The notes beneath the pieces were generated by a model. The model ran no database searches. It was not told the DNA's origin and saw nothing but the letters and a program-made list of their open reading frames with translations. Of a stretch of 64,000 nt of DNA, positions 16,616-24,992 are shown one piece after another. How positions within the stretch are numbered: position 1 is the stretch's first letter; each line of letters starts with the position of its first letter. Both the position numbers and the translations under genes were made by a program. The DNA is from CBDCMJ01 sp965218875 (GTDB lineage Bacteria > Chloroflexota > Dehalococcoidia > Lucifugimonadales > UBA3495), in NCBI GenBank assembly GCA_965218875.1, contig OZ244707.1, positions 992,001-1,056,000 on the forward strand, written 5' to 3'.

Positions 16616-17218
16616 TTAGGACGGAACCTCGAACAAAGCTGCCAGCACGACAGCCACCATACCTATGACGGCCAACGCCTCTCCTTGGGTGTGGGAGGCC
16701 GCTGAATGGGCAGCGGTCCCGCCTGCGGTCCGTATGGCCTCGCAGCAGTACGAAACAAACCCGCGAATAACCCCTCGGTCCCTAGCCGTTTCGATCATGG
16801 TGGCGCTCCCGGCATCGGCAATGCCGTGTTGCCGGAGAGCCTCTTGCATCGCCGCTCGGCACGGTACCGCCACGGACCCGTATTCCCCGCCTTCGTAGTG
16901 ACGAATGGCGGCGTCCGTGTGGTCCCGGACGTTATCGGGGATATTCTCGTGCCTGATGCTACGCAGAAGTGCATGGGGGATGGTGGACGGGTCCGGGCCT
17001 TCTATCAGCACCGGGGTCCCAAACAGCCTTCCACCTGCCAGCCCGCGCCGTGGTGCACCGGTGAAGCTGCTGCCGAATATCCCGGAAACCATGTCCCCGA
17101 GTACCACATGGAATGAGGCGCGGCAATGCCGACACATCACCAGACCTATGTAGAAAGCGTAGGTCTGATCGCTCAGCTTGATTTCGTTCCCGCAGCCGGG
17201 GCAGTAAATATCCGGCAT
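16616..17218 (-). CDS. Zinc-ribbon plus DUF4145-like domain protein
   Basis: About 200 residues from ATG at 17218 (MPDIYCPGCGNEIK). A zinc ribbon of two CxxC pairs (CPGC and CRHC) opens the protein. A helical domain with RDHTDAAIRHYEGGEYGSVAV and CRAAMQEALRQHG resembles DUF4145, found with restriction and other defence genes. The C-terminus has a hydrophobic segment (LAVIGMVAVVLAALFEV). It stands alone beside copy B of the ISAs1-like element. The domain call is moderate, and its function is unknown. Confidence 0.6.
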   Translation of the reverse strand: MPDIYCPGCGNEIKLSDQTYAFYIGLVMCRHCRASFHVVLGDMVSGIFGSSFTGAPRRGLAGGRLFGTPVLIEGPDPSTIPHALLRSIRHENIPDNVRDHTDAAIRHYEGGEYGSVAVPCRAAMQEALRQHGIADAGSATMIETARDRGVIRGFVSYCCEAIRTAGGTAAHSAASHTQGEALAVIGMVAVVLAALFEVPS

Positions 17219-17312
17219 GGACTCTTGCCTCTCTCCCGGACGCTCCTCGACCGCTACGACGTACATCATGGCCCTAGTCTACCACGGGTGAGACCCGAGT
17301 TTTGCACTTGCC

Positions 17313-17322
17313 TCCTTAGGAA
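17313..17322. repeat. Target-site duplication, left of ISAs1-like copy B
   Basis: TCCTTAGGAA directly precedes the left inverted repeat. The same ten bases follow the right end at 18555-18564. Ten base pairs fits the ISAs1 family and shows that copy B is a simple, undisturbed insertion. Confidence 0.9.
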
Positions 17323-17399
17323 CAGGACGATTGCAAAGTCAGAGAAGGAGGTTTATATAAGGCAGGTAAGAGATAGAAGAGATAGGGGAGGGTGAGGAT

Positions 17400-18092
17400 A
17401 TGGAGGCGGCGGAATCTCTGTTCAAGTGCTTGGAGCAAGTGCCGGACCCCAGGAGAGCCAGGGGAGTCCGCCATCCCTTCCAAGCCGTACTGCGTCTGAC
17501 CCTGCTGGGGTTGGTCTGTGGTCAGACTACCATGGCCCACATCGCCCACTTCGCCAAGATGCACTGGCCGGGGCTGAGGGAGCCTCTGGGGTTTGTTCGG
17601 GACCATCCGCCCCACGCCACCACCATCTCTCGCACCCTGGCAGGGGTGCCCTATGAGCAGTTGCAGGGAGCCCTGACCGGCTGGGTGTCCCACGTGGTGG
17701 CGGAGCAGGAATTCAATGCCTCGGTGGACGGCAAGTGGGCCAAGCAGTCCGAGGACGCCAACGGGAATCCCCTGGTGATGGTGAACGTGCTGGCCCATGA
17801 CCTGAAGTTGTGTTTAGCCCAGTGGCCGGCGTCGAAGAAGCGGTACGAACCTGGGGTGTTGCGGGAACAACTGGGCCGGCTGTTCGGGGACTATCCTGGC
17901 CTGCGGCTGCTGACCATGGACGCCCTGTATGCGGAGCGGGACTTGTGCCGAGCCATAGTCAGCCACCGGCGGGACTATCTGGTGCGAATCAAGGGCAACC
18001 AGCCTGAGGCGCTGGCTGCAATAAAAGACGGGTTTGCCGGGGAGGAACTGGAGGAGCCGCAGGCGGAGACCCTGGAAAAAAAGCGGGTGTGA
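17400..18092 (+). CDS. ISAs1-like transposase, first frame (copy B)
   Basis: Same 230-residue protein as in copy A, starting at ATG 17400 and ending at TGA 18090-18092. It carries the N-terminal domain and the first catalytic Asp (NASVDGKW); the remainder is in the -1 frame. Being identical in a fresh insertion with an intact target duplication argues that this two-frame organisation is functional rather than decayed. Confidence 0.9.
   Translation: MEAAESLFKCLEQVPDPRRARGVRHPFQAVLRLTLLGLVCGQTTMAHIAHFAKMHWPGLREPLGFVRDHPPHATTISRTLAGVPYEQLQGALTGWVSHVVAEQEFNASVDGKWAKQSEDANGNPLVMVNVLAHDLKLCLAQWPASKKRYEPGVLREQLGRLFGDYPGLRLLTMDALYAERDLCRAIVSHRRDYLVRIKGNQPEALAAIKDGFAGEELEEPQAETLEKKRV
18077..18083 (+). 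other. A-AAA-AAG ribosomal slippage site
   Basis: Read in the first transposase frame, the bases are A AAA AAG, the most efficient -1 slippery heptamer known in bacteria, six bases before the frame-0 stop at 18090. After a -1 slip the product reads EKKAGVIERRRIW, restoring the family consensus around the region usually written HGRIETRR. The same site is present in copy A (10789-10795, minus strand). Confidence 0.75.
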
Positions 18093-18538
18093 TCGAGCGG
18101 CGGCGGATCTGGACTGATGACGTACTGGCCGACTACATCCGGGAGGAGTTGGAGTTTCCCGGGGCGAGGCAGGGGGTGATGGTGGAGAAGGAGACGGTGG
18201 CTATAGCCACCGGGGAGGTAAGCCGGGAGCGCTGGTATCTGCTGACCAGTCTGAGTTCCCGGCAGTGCGGCCCAGCAGAACTGCTCCGGGCGTTCCGCAA
18301 CCACTGGAGCGTTGAGAACAGCCTGCATCACGTGAAGGACCGCAGTTGGGATGAGGACGTCCACACACTTCGCCGTCCCGGCCTGGGTGAGATATATGCC
18401 ACCCTCGTCAACACCGGGCTGAACGCCCTGCGCCTGGAAGGCTGGTTTCCTTCCCGGATGTCCTTGCCCCTGCGAGCCAAAACCTGCGCCTTTCGCCCAA
18501 CCCAGACCATCAATCGCCTCTACGGACTAGCCTCCTGA
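18089..18538 (+). CDS. ISAs1-like transposase, second frame (copy B)
   Basis: 149-residue continuation of the transposase with ERRRIWTDDVLADY and the catalytic Glu region SVENSLHHVKD. It overlaps the first frame by four bases and lacks a ribosome site, so it is read as the part made after a -1 frameshift at 18077-18083. Confidence 0.87.
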   Translation: MIERRRIWTDDVLADYIREELEFPGARQGVMVEKETVAIATGEVSRERWYLLTSLSSRQCGPAELLRAFRNHWSVENSLHHVKDRSWDEDVHTLRRPGLGEIYATLVNTGLNALRLEGWFPSRMSLPLRAKTCAFRPTQTINRLYGLAS

Positions 18539-18554
18539 CTTTGCAATCGTCCTG

Positions 18555-18564
18555 TCCTTAGGAA
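18555..18564. repeat. Target-site duplication, right of ISAs1-like copy B
   Basis: TCCTTAGGAA, identical to 17313-17322. Confidence 0.9.
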
Positions 18565-18573
18565 GAGTTGTCC

Positions 18574-18601
18574 TTGACAGATATTTATTTGTATGTACAA
18601 T
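18574..18601 (+). promoter_or_regulatory. sigma70-type promoter of the sugar ABC operon
   Basis: TTGACA (18574-18579), a 16-base AT-rich spacer, and TACAAT (18596-18601): close to consensus, in a much more AT-rich stretch than its surroundings. It begins ten bases after the target duplication of IS copy B, so any operator further upstream now lies beyond the insertion. Confidence 0.7.
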
Positions 18602-18647
18602 ACCTTGTATCTTCCGATATGAGGCCCAATTGAAAAGGAGGTCCATC

Positions 18648-19946
18648 ATTAATAAGAAGGAAAAGAAAGCCTTGAGCTTACAGATTTTAACTGAGCAGGC
18701 TCACCGCAAGTTCATTGATCGCCGCGACTTCATGAAAGCGACCATGGCCTTGGGTTTGTCTGCCACGACTGCCTTGTTGCTGTTCCAGGCCTGTGGCGGG
18801 GATGGCCCAACTCCGGCGCCGACAACAGCAGGACCGGCAACAACAGCGGCTCCTGCTGACCCGGCGGTACCAGCAACGGCGGTACCGGCAACCACAGCCG
18901 CGGAGGTTCCGGAGGTGGTAGCTACCTCGGCTCCGGCGCCAACGGCGGTGCCGCCCACGCCTCCTCCCGCTGAGGAGATCGGCCAAAGCCTCGATCATTT
19001 AGTAAAAAGGTTCCCAGAGGTCAGTGAGTTACCGCCCGGTAAAGACCTCCATACCATGTGGGCGTCCCTAGAAGGTAAGTCCGTTTTTTACGACGCGATA
19101 TTCTTGGCCCACCCCTTCGTGCAAAACAACAGTGATGAATTCGAGCGGCATTGCCTGAGGCTAGGGATGACGTACCAGGTGGTAGATGCCGCGTTTGATC
19201 CGGCGAAGGAGATCGAGATCGCTGACCTGGCGATCTCCCGCGGGTTCGATGTGATCTATCTGCACCCCACCAATCCGGCGGGGCTGTCCCCCAACGTCAA
19301 GCGGGCCAGGGAAGATGGCCGCATAGTCATGAACTATGACACCGATACCTTCGTTCGCCCCACAATTAAATGGGGTCGGGGCTTCGCCATCGATGGGTAT
19401 CTGGCAGGCAAATGGCTGGCCGAGCGGCTGCCGGACGGGGCCAAGGTCGTCTCCGGGGTGGGCGAGAGGATTACGACGGCCGGAAACGATCGCCCAAGAG
19501 GCTTAAAACAGGCGTTGGATGAGGCTGGCAGGGGCCTTGAGTTGATAGCTGATGAGGACGGGCACGGCTGGACCCAGGAGGGCGGCTACGATATGGCCCG
19601 TGCCATGTTCCAGAGATTCCCCCAGATTGACGCCATGTTTGGTGGTGATGACCAGGGGGCACTGGGGTTCAACAGGGCAGCCGTAGACTTAGGGCGGCGC
19701 GACCAGCTACTCATTGCCGGCGTCGACGGTCTTAGGGAAGGACAAGAGGCGGTTAGAGACGGCCGCTTAGACGTGTCGACCATGTTCCGGCGCGGGCACG
19801 GACCAGAGGCCGAGTCCTGCATACTTTTTACCGCGGCTTTGCTCCGGGGCGAGGTGCATGGGGACCTTACCCAATCAATGCACCTGTTCAAGCTGTTGGC
19901 GGTAGACAAAACGACCATCGACGACCAGTGGCAGTCCACGGTCTAG
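18648..19946 (+). CDS. Tat-exported sugar ABC substrate-binding lipoprotein
   Basis: The protein opens INKKEKKALSLQIL, has a twin-arginine motif DRRDFMK, a hydrophobic stretch, a lipobox-like LLFQAC and a Thr/Pro/Ala-rich linker. A periplasmic-binding-protein (Peripla_BP_4, sugar type) domain follows, with AISRGFDVIYLHPTNP, GGDDQGALGFNRAA and IAGVDGLREGQEAV. No ATG exists before the Tat motif. AGGAGG at 18636-18641 is placed for an ATT at 18648 (or ATC at 18645), and the paralogue next door starts MNRKEKKALNL at exactly this point. TTG at 18630 is the only common start codon but overlaps its own ribosome site. It would deliver a sugar to the permeases downstream. Confidence 0.85.
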   Translation: MNKKEKKALSLQILTEQAHRKFIDRRDFMKATMALGLSATTALLLFQACGGDGPTPAPTTAGPATTAAPADPAVPATAVPATTAAEVPEVVATSAPAPTAVPPTPPPAEEIGQSLDHLVKRFPEVSELPPGKDLHTMWASLEGKSVFYDAIFLAHPFVQNNSDEFERHCLRLGMTYQVVDAAFDPAKEIEIADLAISRGFDVIYLHPTNPAGLSPNVKRAREDGRIVMNYDTDTFVRPTIKWGRGFAIDGYLAGKWLAERLPDGAKVVSGVGERITTAGNDRPRGLKQALDEAGRGLELIADEDGHGWTQEGGYDMARAMFQRFPQIDAMFGGDDQGALGFNRAAVDLGRRDQLLIAGVDGLREGQEAVRDGRLDVSTMFRRGHGPEAESCILFTAALLRGEVHGDLTQSMHLFKLLAVDKTTIDDQWQSTV

Positions 19947-19980
19947 ACGCGGATCAAGTGAATGCAGAGAGGGTTTCGAT

Positions 19981-21108
19981 ATGAATAGAAAAGAGAAGAA
20001 AGCCCTGAACTTAAAGATGCTCACCAAGAGGATAGAGCGCAACATGATAGACCGCAGGAGCTTCATCAAAGGAGCTGTTGCTCTGGGCTTGACTGCATCT
20101 ACGGCCATGCTCCTCTACCAAGGCTATGAGCACGGCTCCAATGGGGTGGGCACGGCCTTCGCTCAAGAGGGTTTGGTCCGGAGGCTGTGGCCGCTGGAAG
20201 AGATGGCCTTAGACACCTACGATATGTGGGTACGAACCGAAGGCAAGTCTATCGTCTACCTCCCTAGATTGGCAGCCCACCCTTACCATGTACAACAAGA
20301 CATTGTCTACAGAAGGGAAGCTGAAGAGGCGGGCATGGACTATTCCATGTTCGACTCGCAGTTGAGCGCTGCCGTGGAAGTCCAAAACTTGGAATTGGCC
20401 ATCGCCCGCGGGTTTGACGTAATCATAGATGGCCCCATGGACCCGGCGTCATCGTCGCCCCCCGTCAAGCGCGCTCGCGAGAGGGGCATAATCTTTGAGA
20501 GTTACGAGAGCGAGACCCTGCAGCGCCCCACTGTCAGGTTCGGCAGGATCTTCTATCAAGAGGGGGTTGCAATCGCCAAATGGATGTCTGAGAACCTGCC
20601 CTCGGGCGCGAAGGTGGTTGGTGGCGTGGGTGAGTTGAGCTCAAACATCGGGTTCGACCGCAAGGCGGGCTTCGTTGACGGGTCGGCCCAGTTCGGTCTA
20701 GAACTGCTAGGCTTCGAGGATGCCAACGGATGGATTCAAGAAGGCGGCTACGTCACGGGAAGGGCGATGCTGGGGAGATTCCCCGACATACAAGGTGCGT
20801 TCTGGGGCAACGACGAAGCGGCCATCGGATTCTCCAGAGCCGCCTCAGATCTGGGCCGGAAGGATGAGATACGCGTTGGTGGAGCGGATGGCCTCAGGGA
20901 GGGGCAAGAGGCGGTCGCTGATGGCCGTCTGGATGTGTCGAATATGATGGTCTTCGGACACGGGCCGGAGGCCACTCTCTCTATGGATTACGTTCTCGCG
21001 CTACTCAGGGCAAATCTCCACGGCGACTCCATGTCAGGGATGCACATTACGCCGATGATTGCCGTGGACAGGACGAACATTGACGCTCAGTGGAAGTCTC
21101 CCGTCTAG
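19981..21108 (+). CDS. Tat-exported sugar ABC substrate-binding protein
   Basis: A 375-residue paralogue of the preceding protein with the same N-terminal pattern (RKEKKALNLKMLTKR) and a Tat motif DRRSFIKG. It lacks the lipobox cysteine; a signal peptidase I site at TAFAQE is likely, so this one is probably soluble rather than lipid-anchored. The binding domain contains AIARGFDVIIDGPMDP, FWGNDEAAIGFSRAA and VGGADGLREGQEAV. An AGAGAGGG site precedes the ATG. Two related receptors for one transporter suggest two related ligands. Confidence 0.87.
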   Translation: MNRKEKKALNLKMLTKRIERNMIDRRSFIKGAVALGLTASTAMLLYQGYEHGSNGVGTAFAQEGLVRRLWPLEEMALDTYDMWVRTEGKSIVYLPRLAAHPYHVQQDIVYRREAEEAGMDYSMFDSQLSAAVEVQNLELAIARGFDVIIDGPMDPASSSPPVKRARERGIIFESYESETLQRPTVRFGRIFYQEGVAIAKWMSENLPSGAKVVGGVGELSSNIGFDRKAGFVDGSAQFGLELLGFEDANGWIQEGGYVTGRAMLGRFPDIQGAFWGNDEAAIGFSRAASDLGRKDEIRVGGADGLREGQEAVADGRLDVSNMMVFGHGPEATLSMDYVLALLRANLHGDSMSGMHITPMIAVDRTNIDAQWKSPV

Positions 21109-21384
21109 CGCGGTTTGACCAGGGCCTAGAACGCCTGGGACAGTTAATGAAGATAGAACCCCTAATAGTTGAACTCGATTTGGGACGTCAGTAATTAGGG
21201 AGGGGAGGATAGTCCAAGAACTATGTCCGATTCCCGAAGGGAAGAGAGACAATGAACATCGTCGGCCAGTGGCGGTATCCACCCCAGTGCTGAAGCACAT
21301 CAGCAGGAAATCAAATTGGCCAAGGGATCTGGTTGACGGGCGTCGGAAGCCGACTGATTGTAGGCGCGACGAGGCTGTTTCGTC

Positions 21385-22410
21385 GTGCTAAGGTATGCCG
21401 AGGCACTCAGGCCCCTAGGCCATGTAAGGATCCCGGCCTTCCTCCTTAGCCACGAAGGGGCATTGATGGTGGGAGTGGGCGCGCTGTTTGTGGTTTTCAT
21501 ATTTATTTCTGATTCCTTCCGTACCTCCACCAATCTCCAGGACCTGACAATTCCCATCACTACCCTCGGCCTTGTCTCCATTGGCATGGCTTTCGGGCTG
21601 ATCTGTGGCACCATTGACCTCTCCGTGGGATCGATCATGGGAGTCTGTGGGGTGTTCACTGCGGGGCTCATCGACCAGGTAGGGTTGGGGGCTCCCATGG
21701 CCATCGTTCTCGGTTTGATTCTGGGGATCCTCTTAGGGGCGGTCAACGGTCTATTGGTGACCTCACTGCGGATTCCCTCCTTCATCATCACCCTAGGGAC
21801 TCTGACGGCGTATCGGGCGCTAGCCGAGCGGCTGCAGATCGACTTTTTCGGCAAACTCCAGAGCAAAGCGATCGTCAGCGAAGCGCTGGACTTCTTTGGA
21901 AGTGGGGAAGTGATCGGTCGCGTGCCAGTCTCGTTCTATATCTTCCTCGGTGTAGCCATCGTAGGGTACTACGTCCTCGCCCACTCCAAGGCAGGCATTT
22001 GGTTCTTCGCAGTGGGGGGGAATCAGCGTGCGGCCCACGCTGCTGGAATCACGCCCGACAAAATACGGTTCCTCGCCTTCCTCATTTCAGGCTTTTGCTC
22101 GGCCATGGCGGGAATCGTGCTAACGGCGCGCTTCCAGGCGTCTCTAACTGCTACGGGTACCGGCTTCGAGTTCGAGGCAATCACTGCGGTTATCATCGGC
22201 GGCGCCAGCCTGTTTGGAGGCGCCGGTTCCATGATAGGGACCATGCTGGGCGTGTTGCTGCTGCGGGTTCTGATCAACGGGCTCACTCATCTGGACGTGG
22301 TATTTTACGACCAGCTTCTCATCCGGGCAGGAATCTTCATCCTGGTCCTGTGGGTAGACGCCACCTTCCGGCAGGGGCGGCGCGCCCGGCTGGCGACCTT
22401 CGGTGGATAA
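21385..22410 (+). CDS. Sugar ABC transporter permease (RbsC-like)
   Basis: A 341-residue BPD_transp_2-type permease with about eight hydrophobic segments. It has the family's GLICGTIDLSVGSIMG near residue 75 and the ATPase-contact region GGNQRAAHAAGI. The end is VIIGGASLFGGAGSMIGTM. The start GTG at 21385 is the best available; the 276-base gap after the second binding protein holds no other gene. It should form a heterodimer with the next gene product. Confidence 0.87.
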   Translation: MLRYAEALRPLGHVRIPAFLLSHEGALMVGVGALFVVFIFISDSFRTSTNLQDLTIPITTLGLVSIGMAFGLICGTIDLSVGSIMGVCGVFTAGLIDQVGLGAPMAIVLGLILGILLGAVNGLLVTSLRIPSFIITLGTLTAYRALAERLQIDFFGKLQSKAIVSEALDFFGSGEVIGRVPVSFYIFLGVAIVGYYVLAHSKAGIWFFAVGGNQRAAHAAGITPDKIRFLAFLISGFCSAMAGIVLTARFQASLTATGTGFEFEAITAVIIGGASLFGGAGSMIGTMLGVLLLRVLINGLTHLDVVFYDQLLIRAGIFILVLWVDATFRQGRRARLATFGG

Positions 22411-22437
22411 GGCGTGTAAAGGTATGGCTGGCTAGCA

Positions 22438-23520
22438 GTGAGTATGTTTAGGCAAATGCAAGCGCGGGACATGGTGCGGGCCCTGCGTTTTAACTATGTG
22501 TGGGTATTCTTGGCCATCCTGGTGCTCGTCTTCTCGCTGGCGCTCGCCACGTTCCCCAACGGAGAAAACTTCATAGGCATCGTCCGGTCGGTGTCCATCA
22601 TCGGCCTTTTCGCTTTGGGCAACACCCTGGTCTTCTTAGGCGCGGGGGTCGACGTGTCGGTGCTGGCCCTGGGCTACTCGACGGGTATGTTGTTCGGCAA
22701 GCTCTTCCACGCCGGGGTGCCCAGCCAAGCAGCCCTGGCCATAGTTTTCGTGTATTCAGCCGGAGCGGGATTGGCCAACGGCATCCTGGTGACCAAGATC
22801 AGGATAGCGCCGTTTATTGCCACGCTGGCCACCGGGTCGGTCTTTGCCGGCATTACCGAGCGGCTCAGCGGCGGTGCCTCGATTTTCAACCTGGGGGAGC
22901 AGCACACGCCACCCGATACGTTCTTCGCTACGATAGGTAGAGGCACCGCGGGGCCGGTGCCGGTCCAGGTTATCATCTTCCTAGGCACCGCGGTGGTGGC
23001 ATTCCTGCTCCTAAACTTCACCCTCTATGGCCGCTACCTGTATTCGGCGGGAGCCAATCCGAGAGCGGCCCGGCTCTCCGGGGTCAACGTTGACCGCGTT
23101 CTCATGGCCAGTTATGTAATCTGCGGCCTGTTCTCTGGCATGGCCGGCCTGATTCGCACATCGGACTTGGGCCTTGCTACCCGGACCGGGGCTACGATCC
23201 AAAGCCAGGGCGCAGGGCTGCTGGAAAGCATTGGCGCCGTTCTCATCGGCGGCACCGCCCTCTCCGGGGGTGTGGGGACGATTCAAGGGACCGTTGGCGG
23301 AGCCATGGTCCTGGGTGTCATTGCTAATGGCCTATTCCTTTATGCGGCACCGAACTGGGCAAGGCTGCTTGCCAACGGGGGGGTGGTGATTGGGGCCGTG
23401 GCCATAGGCTCACTGATGGCGGGTACGCTGGCCTTGGAGGCTGAAACGGTCCGGGAGCGCCTGGCGATGTTACGGGAGCGGGCCCTGAGCGTTCTCTGGC
23501 GAAGGCCGGTAAGCCCGTAG
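22438..23520 (+). CDS. Sugar ABC transporter permease (RbsC-like)
   Basis: A 360-residue permease of the same family. It contains LGNTLVFLGAGVDVSVLALG, YSAGANPRAARLSGVN (ATPase contact) and LIGGTALSGGVGTIQGT. The start is GTG at 22438 or ATG at 22444, 28 bases after the first permease gene. It ends the operon. No ATP-binding protein gene follows; instead two broken IS elements occupy 23598-25630. Confidence 0.87.
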   Translation: MSMFRQMQARDMVRALRFNYVWVFLAILVLVFSLALATFPNGENFIGIVRSVSIIGLFALGNTLVFLGAGVDVSVLALGYSTGMLFGKLFHAGVPSQAALAIVFVYSAGAGLANGILVTKIRIAPFIATLATGSVFAGITERLSGGASIFNLGEQHTPPDTFFATIGRGTAGPVPVQVIIFLGTAVVAFLLLNFTLYGRYLYSAGANPRAARLSGVNVDRVLMASYVICGLFSGMAGLIRTSDLGLATRTGATIQSQGAGLLESIGAVLIGGTALSGGVGTIQGTVGGAMVLGVIANGLFLYAAPNWARLLANGGVVIGAVAIGSLMAGTLALEAETVRERLAMLRERALSVLWRRPVSP

Positions 23521-23597
23521 GACCCGATGGCGGCGGCCTTGCTAGTCCATCGCATCTACTAGGTGCCCCACCTGCGGACGCGGTGTGAGCTTTCTAC

Positions 23598-24625
23598 CTA
23601 AACTAAAGCCAAAGTGAGATGCGCATTTGCGGGTCTTTGGGAATCGGGCCAGAGGTTTGGCTGGAGTCCCTCGGCCGTTGCTTGCAGGGCAGTACGACAG
23701 CGCCTTTTCACTTCCTCCCTGAGACCGGACAGCTCAGCAAGGAAATTGCCGGCCCTCTCCTGCACCAAGGTCCTGCTCCCCAAGCACAGGTTTCCCGCCG
23801 CCTTCTCCCTCACCTAGCCCCGGACAGCCTCATCGGCCTTGAAGTCCGGGCTGTAGCCCGTCAGGTTCGCCACCCGCAGCCGCAACCCAAGTGTCCGCAG
23901 GTACTCCCGCACTGCCTCGCCGCGGTGCGGTGGGGAGTTGTCCCAGATCATTTTCAGCGGCCCGGCATGCCTCTCCCTGAGTTGCCCCGGGGCGGCGGCT
24001 GAAGTCTCCGCGTTGTTGTTTCCATCTATTCCACCTCGCCGATCTCGAGGCACACCGCCGAGTAGTAGCAGGTCTTCTCGCCCCGGCGCGGGCTGGTCGC
24101 GTCCACTAAGGCCGGCTCTCCCTTCAGCATCCACTTGCCCCGCAGTTCAGCATCCGCCCTGAAGTGCGCCTCATCGGCGAAGAAAATCTTCACTCCCGAC
24201 CTTCGCGCCTCCTCCGTCATGGTGGCATACTCCGCCACGAAGGACTCCCGTTTCCCCTCGTCGGCCTTGACCAGGCGCTTCTTGGGCCGCTTCAAGGCGA
24301 ACCCCAGCCGGTGCAGGTAGCTCAGGCAACTGCTACAGCTCAGGGAAATGCCGAAGCGTTCCGATACAAACTGATGGAGCGTTTTCAAGTTCCAGTTGGC
24401 CACGCCGATGCCCGACCTTGCGGGAGGCTCCTTGACCGCCATACTCAACTCTGCCTGTTGCGCCTCGGCGAGGGAGGGGGAACCCCCGGACTGTTCCAAG
24501 ACCAAGGCCGCAGGGCGCCCCTCGCCGAAGGAGGCAGCCCACCACCCGACGGTGGGAGGGTCCCATTCCAAGGCCTTGGCCACCCCCGTGGAGATCCAGC
24601 CTAAACTGCCATAGGAGTTGCGCAG
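23598..24625 (-). pseudogene. IS630-type transposase, broken
   Basis: Reading the minus strand, GWISTGVAKALEWDPPTVGW and CLSYLHRLGFALKRPKKRLV lead to the catalytic IFFADEAHFRAD. A frameshift near 24026 moves to the frame with MIWDNSPPHRGEAVREYL and GYSPDFKADEAVRG. A TAG then stands where a Trp codon is expected, followed in frame by VREKAAGNLCLG. So the gene carries one frameshift and one nonsense change, and the N-terminus is short. It lies directly after the ABC operon. Confidence 0.8.
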
Positions 24626-24697
24626 TTGAGAAGACTTTGGGTGGAGAGAGAAAAGGGACAATATGAAGGGGTAGTGCGGTGAAGTGGGGTGAGGCAG

Positions 24698-24985
24698 ATG
24701 AACCCGGCCAAGTGTGATGCTGTGGACTACACTCAGTTTCTGGTGGCCACCCAAAAGAGCTTTACCTGTAGTGAAGCGTCCCGGTGTCAGCTGGCATCGC
24801 CGCAAGCCCCAGCCCATGACGCTTTCACCCGGTTGCTGCGGAGACAGCCTCCCGACGCGGAGGCGCTGTGGCAGGAGACTCAAGGACTGGTGCATGGGGA
24901 GGAAGGGGTGCTGGTGCTGGATGACACCACTTTGGACAAGCCCTACGCCCAACGGATGGAGTTGGTACCCCGCCATTGGAGTGAC
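24698..24985 (+). pseudogene. IS701-type transposase, N-terminal part
   Basis: ATG at 24698 begins MNPAKCDAVDYTQFLVATQK and runs to LVLDDTTLDKPYAQRMELV, then RHWS: the first quarter of an IS701/IS4-like DDE transposase with its first Asp pair. The frame then enters unrelated sequence. The rest of the same protein is found on the opposite strand at 24993-25630. Confidence 0.75.
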
Positions 24986-24992
24986 ATAGGAC

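Larger units (their letters stand above)
17323..18554 (+). mobile_element. ISAs1-like insertion sequence, copy B (1232 bp)
   Basis: Complete element with 20-bp inverted repeats (17323-17342 and 18535-18554) and a 10-bp target duplication on both sides. Protein sequences and length are identical to copy A in inverted orientation. Its right end is 19 bases from the promoter of the sugar ABC operon. Confidence 0.95.
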
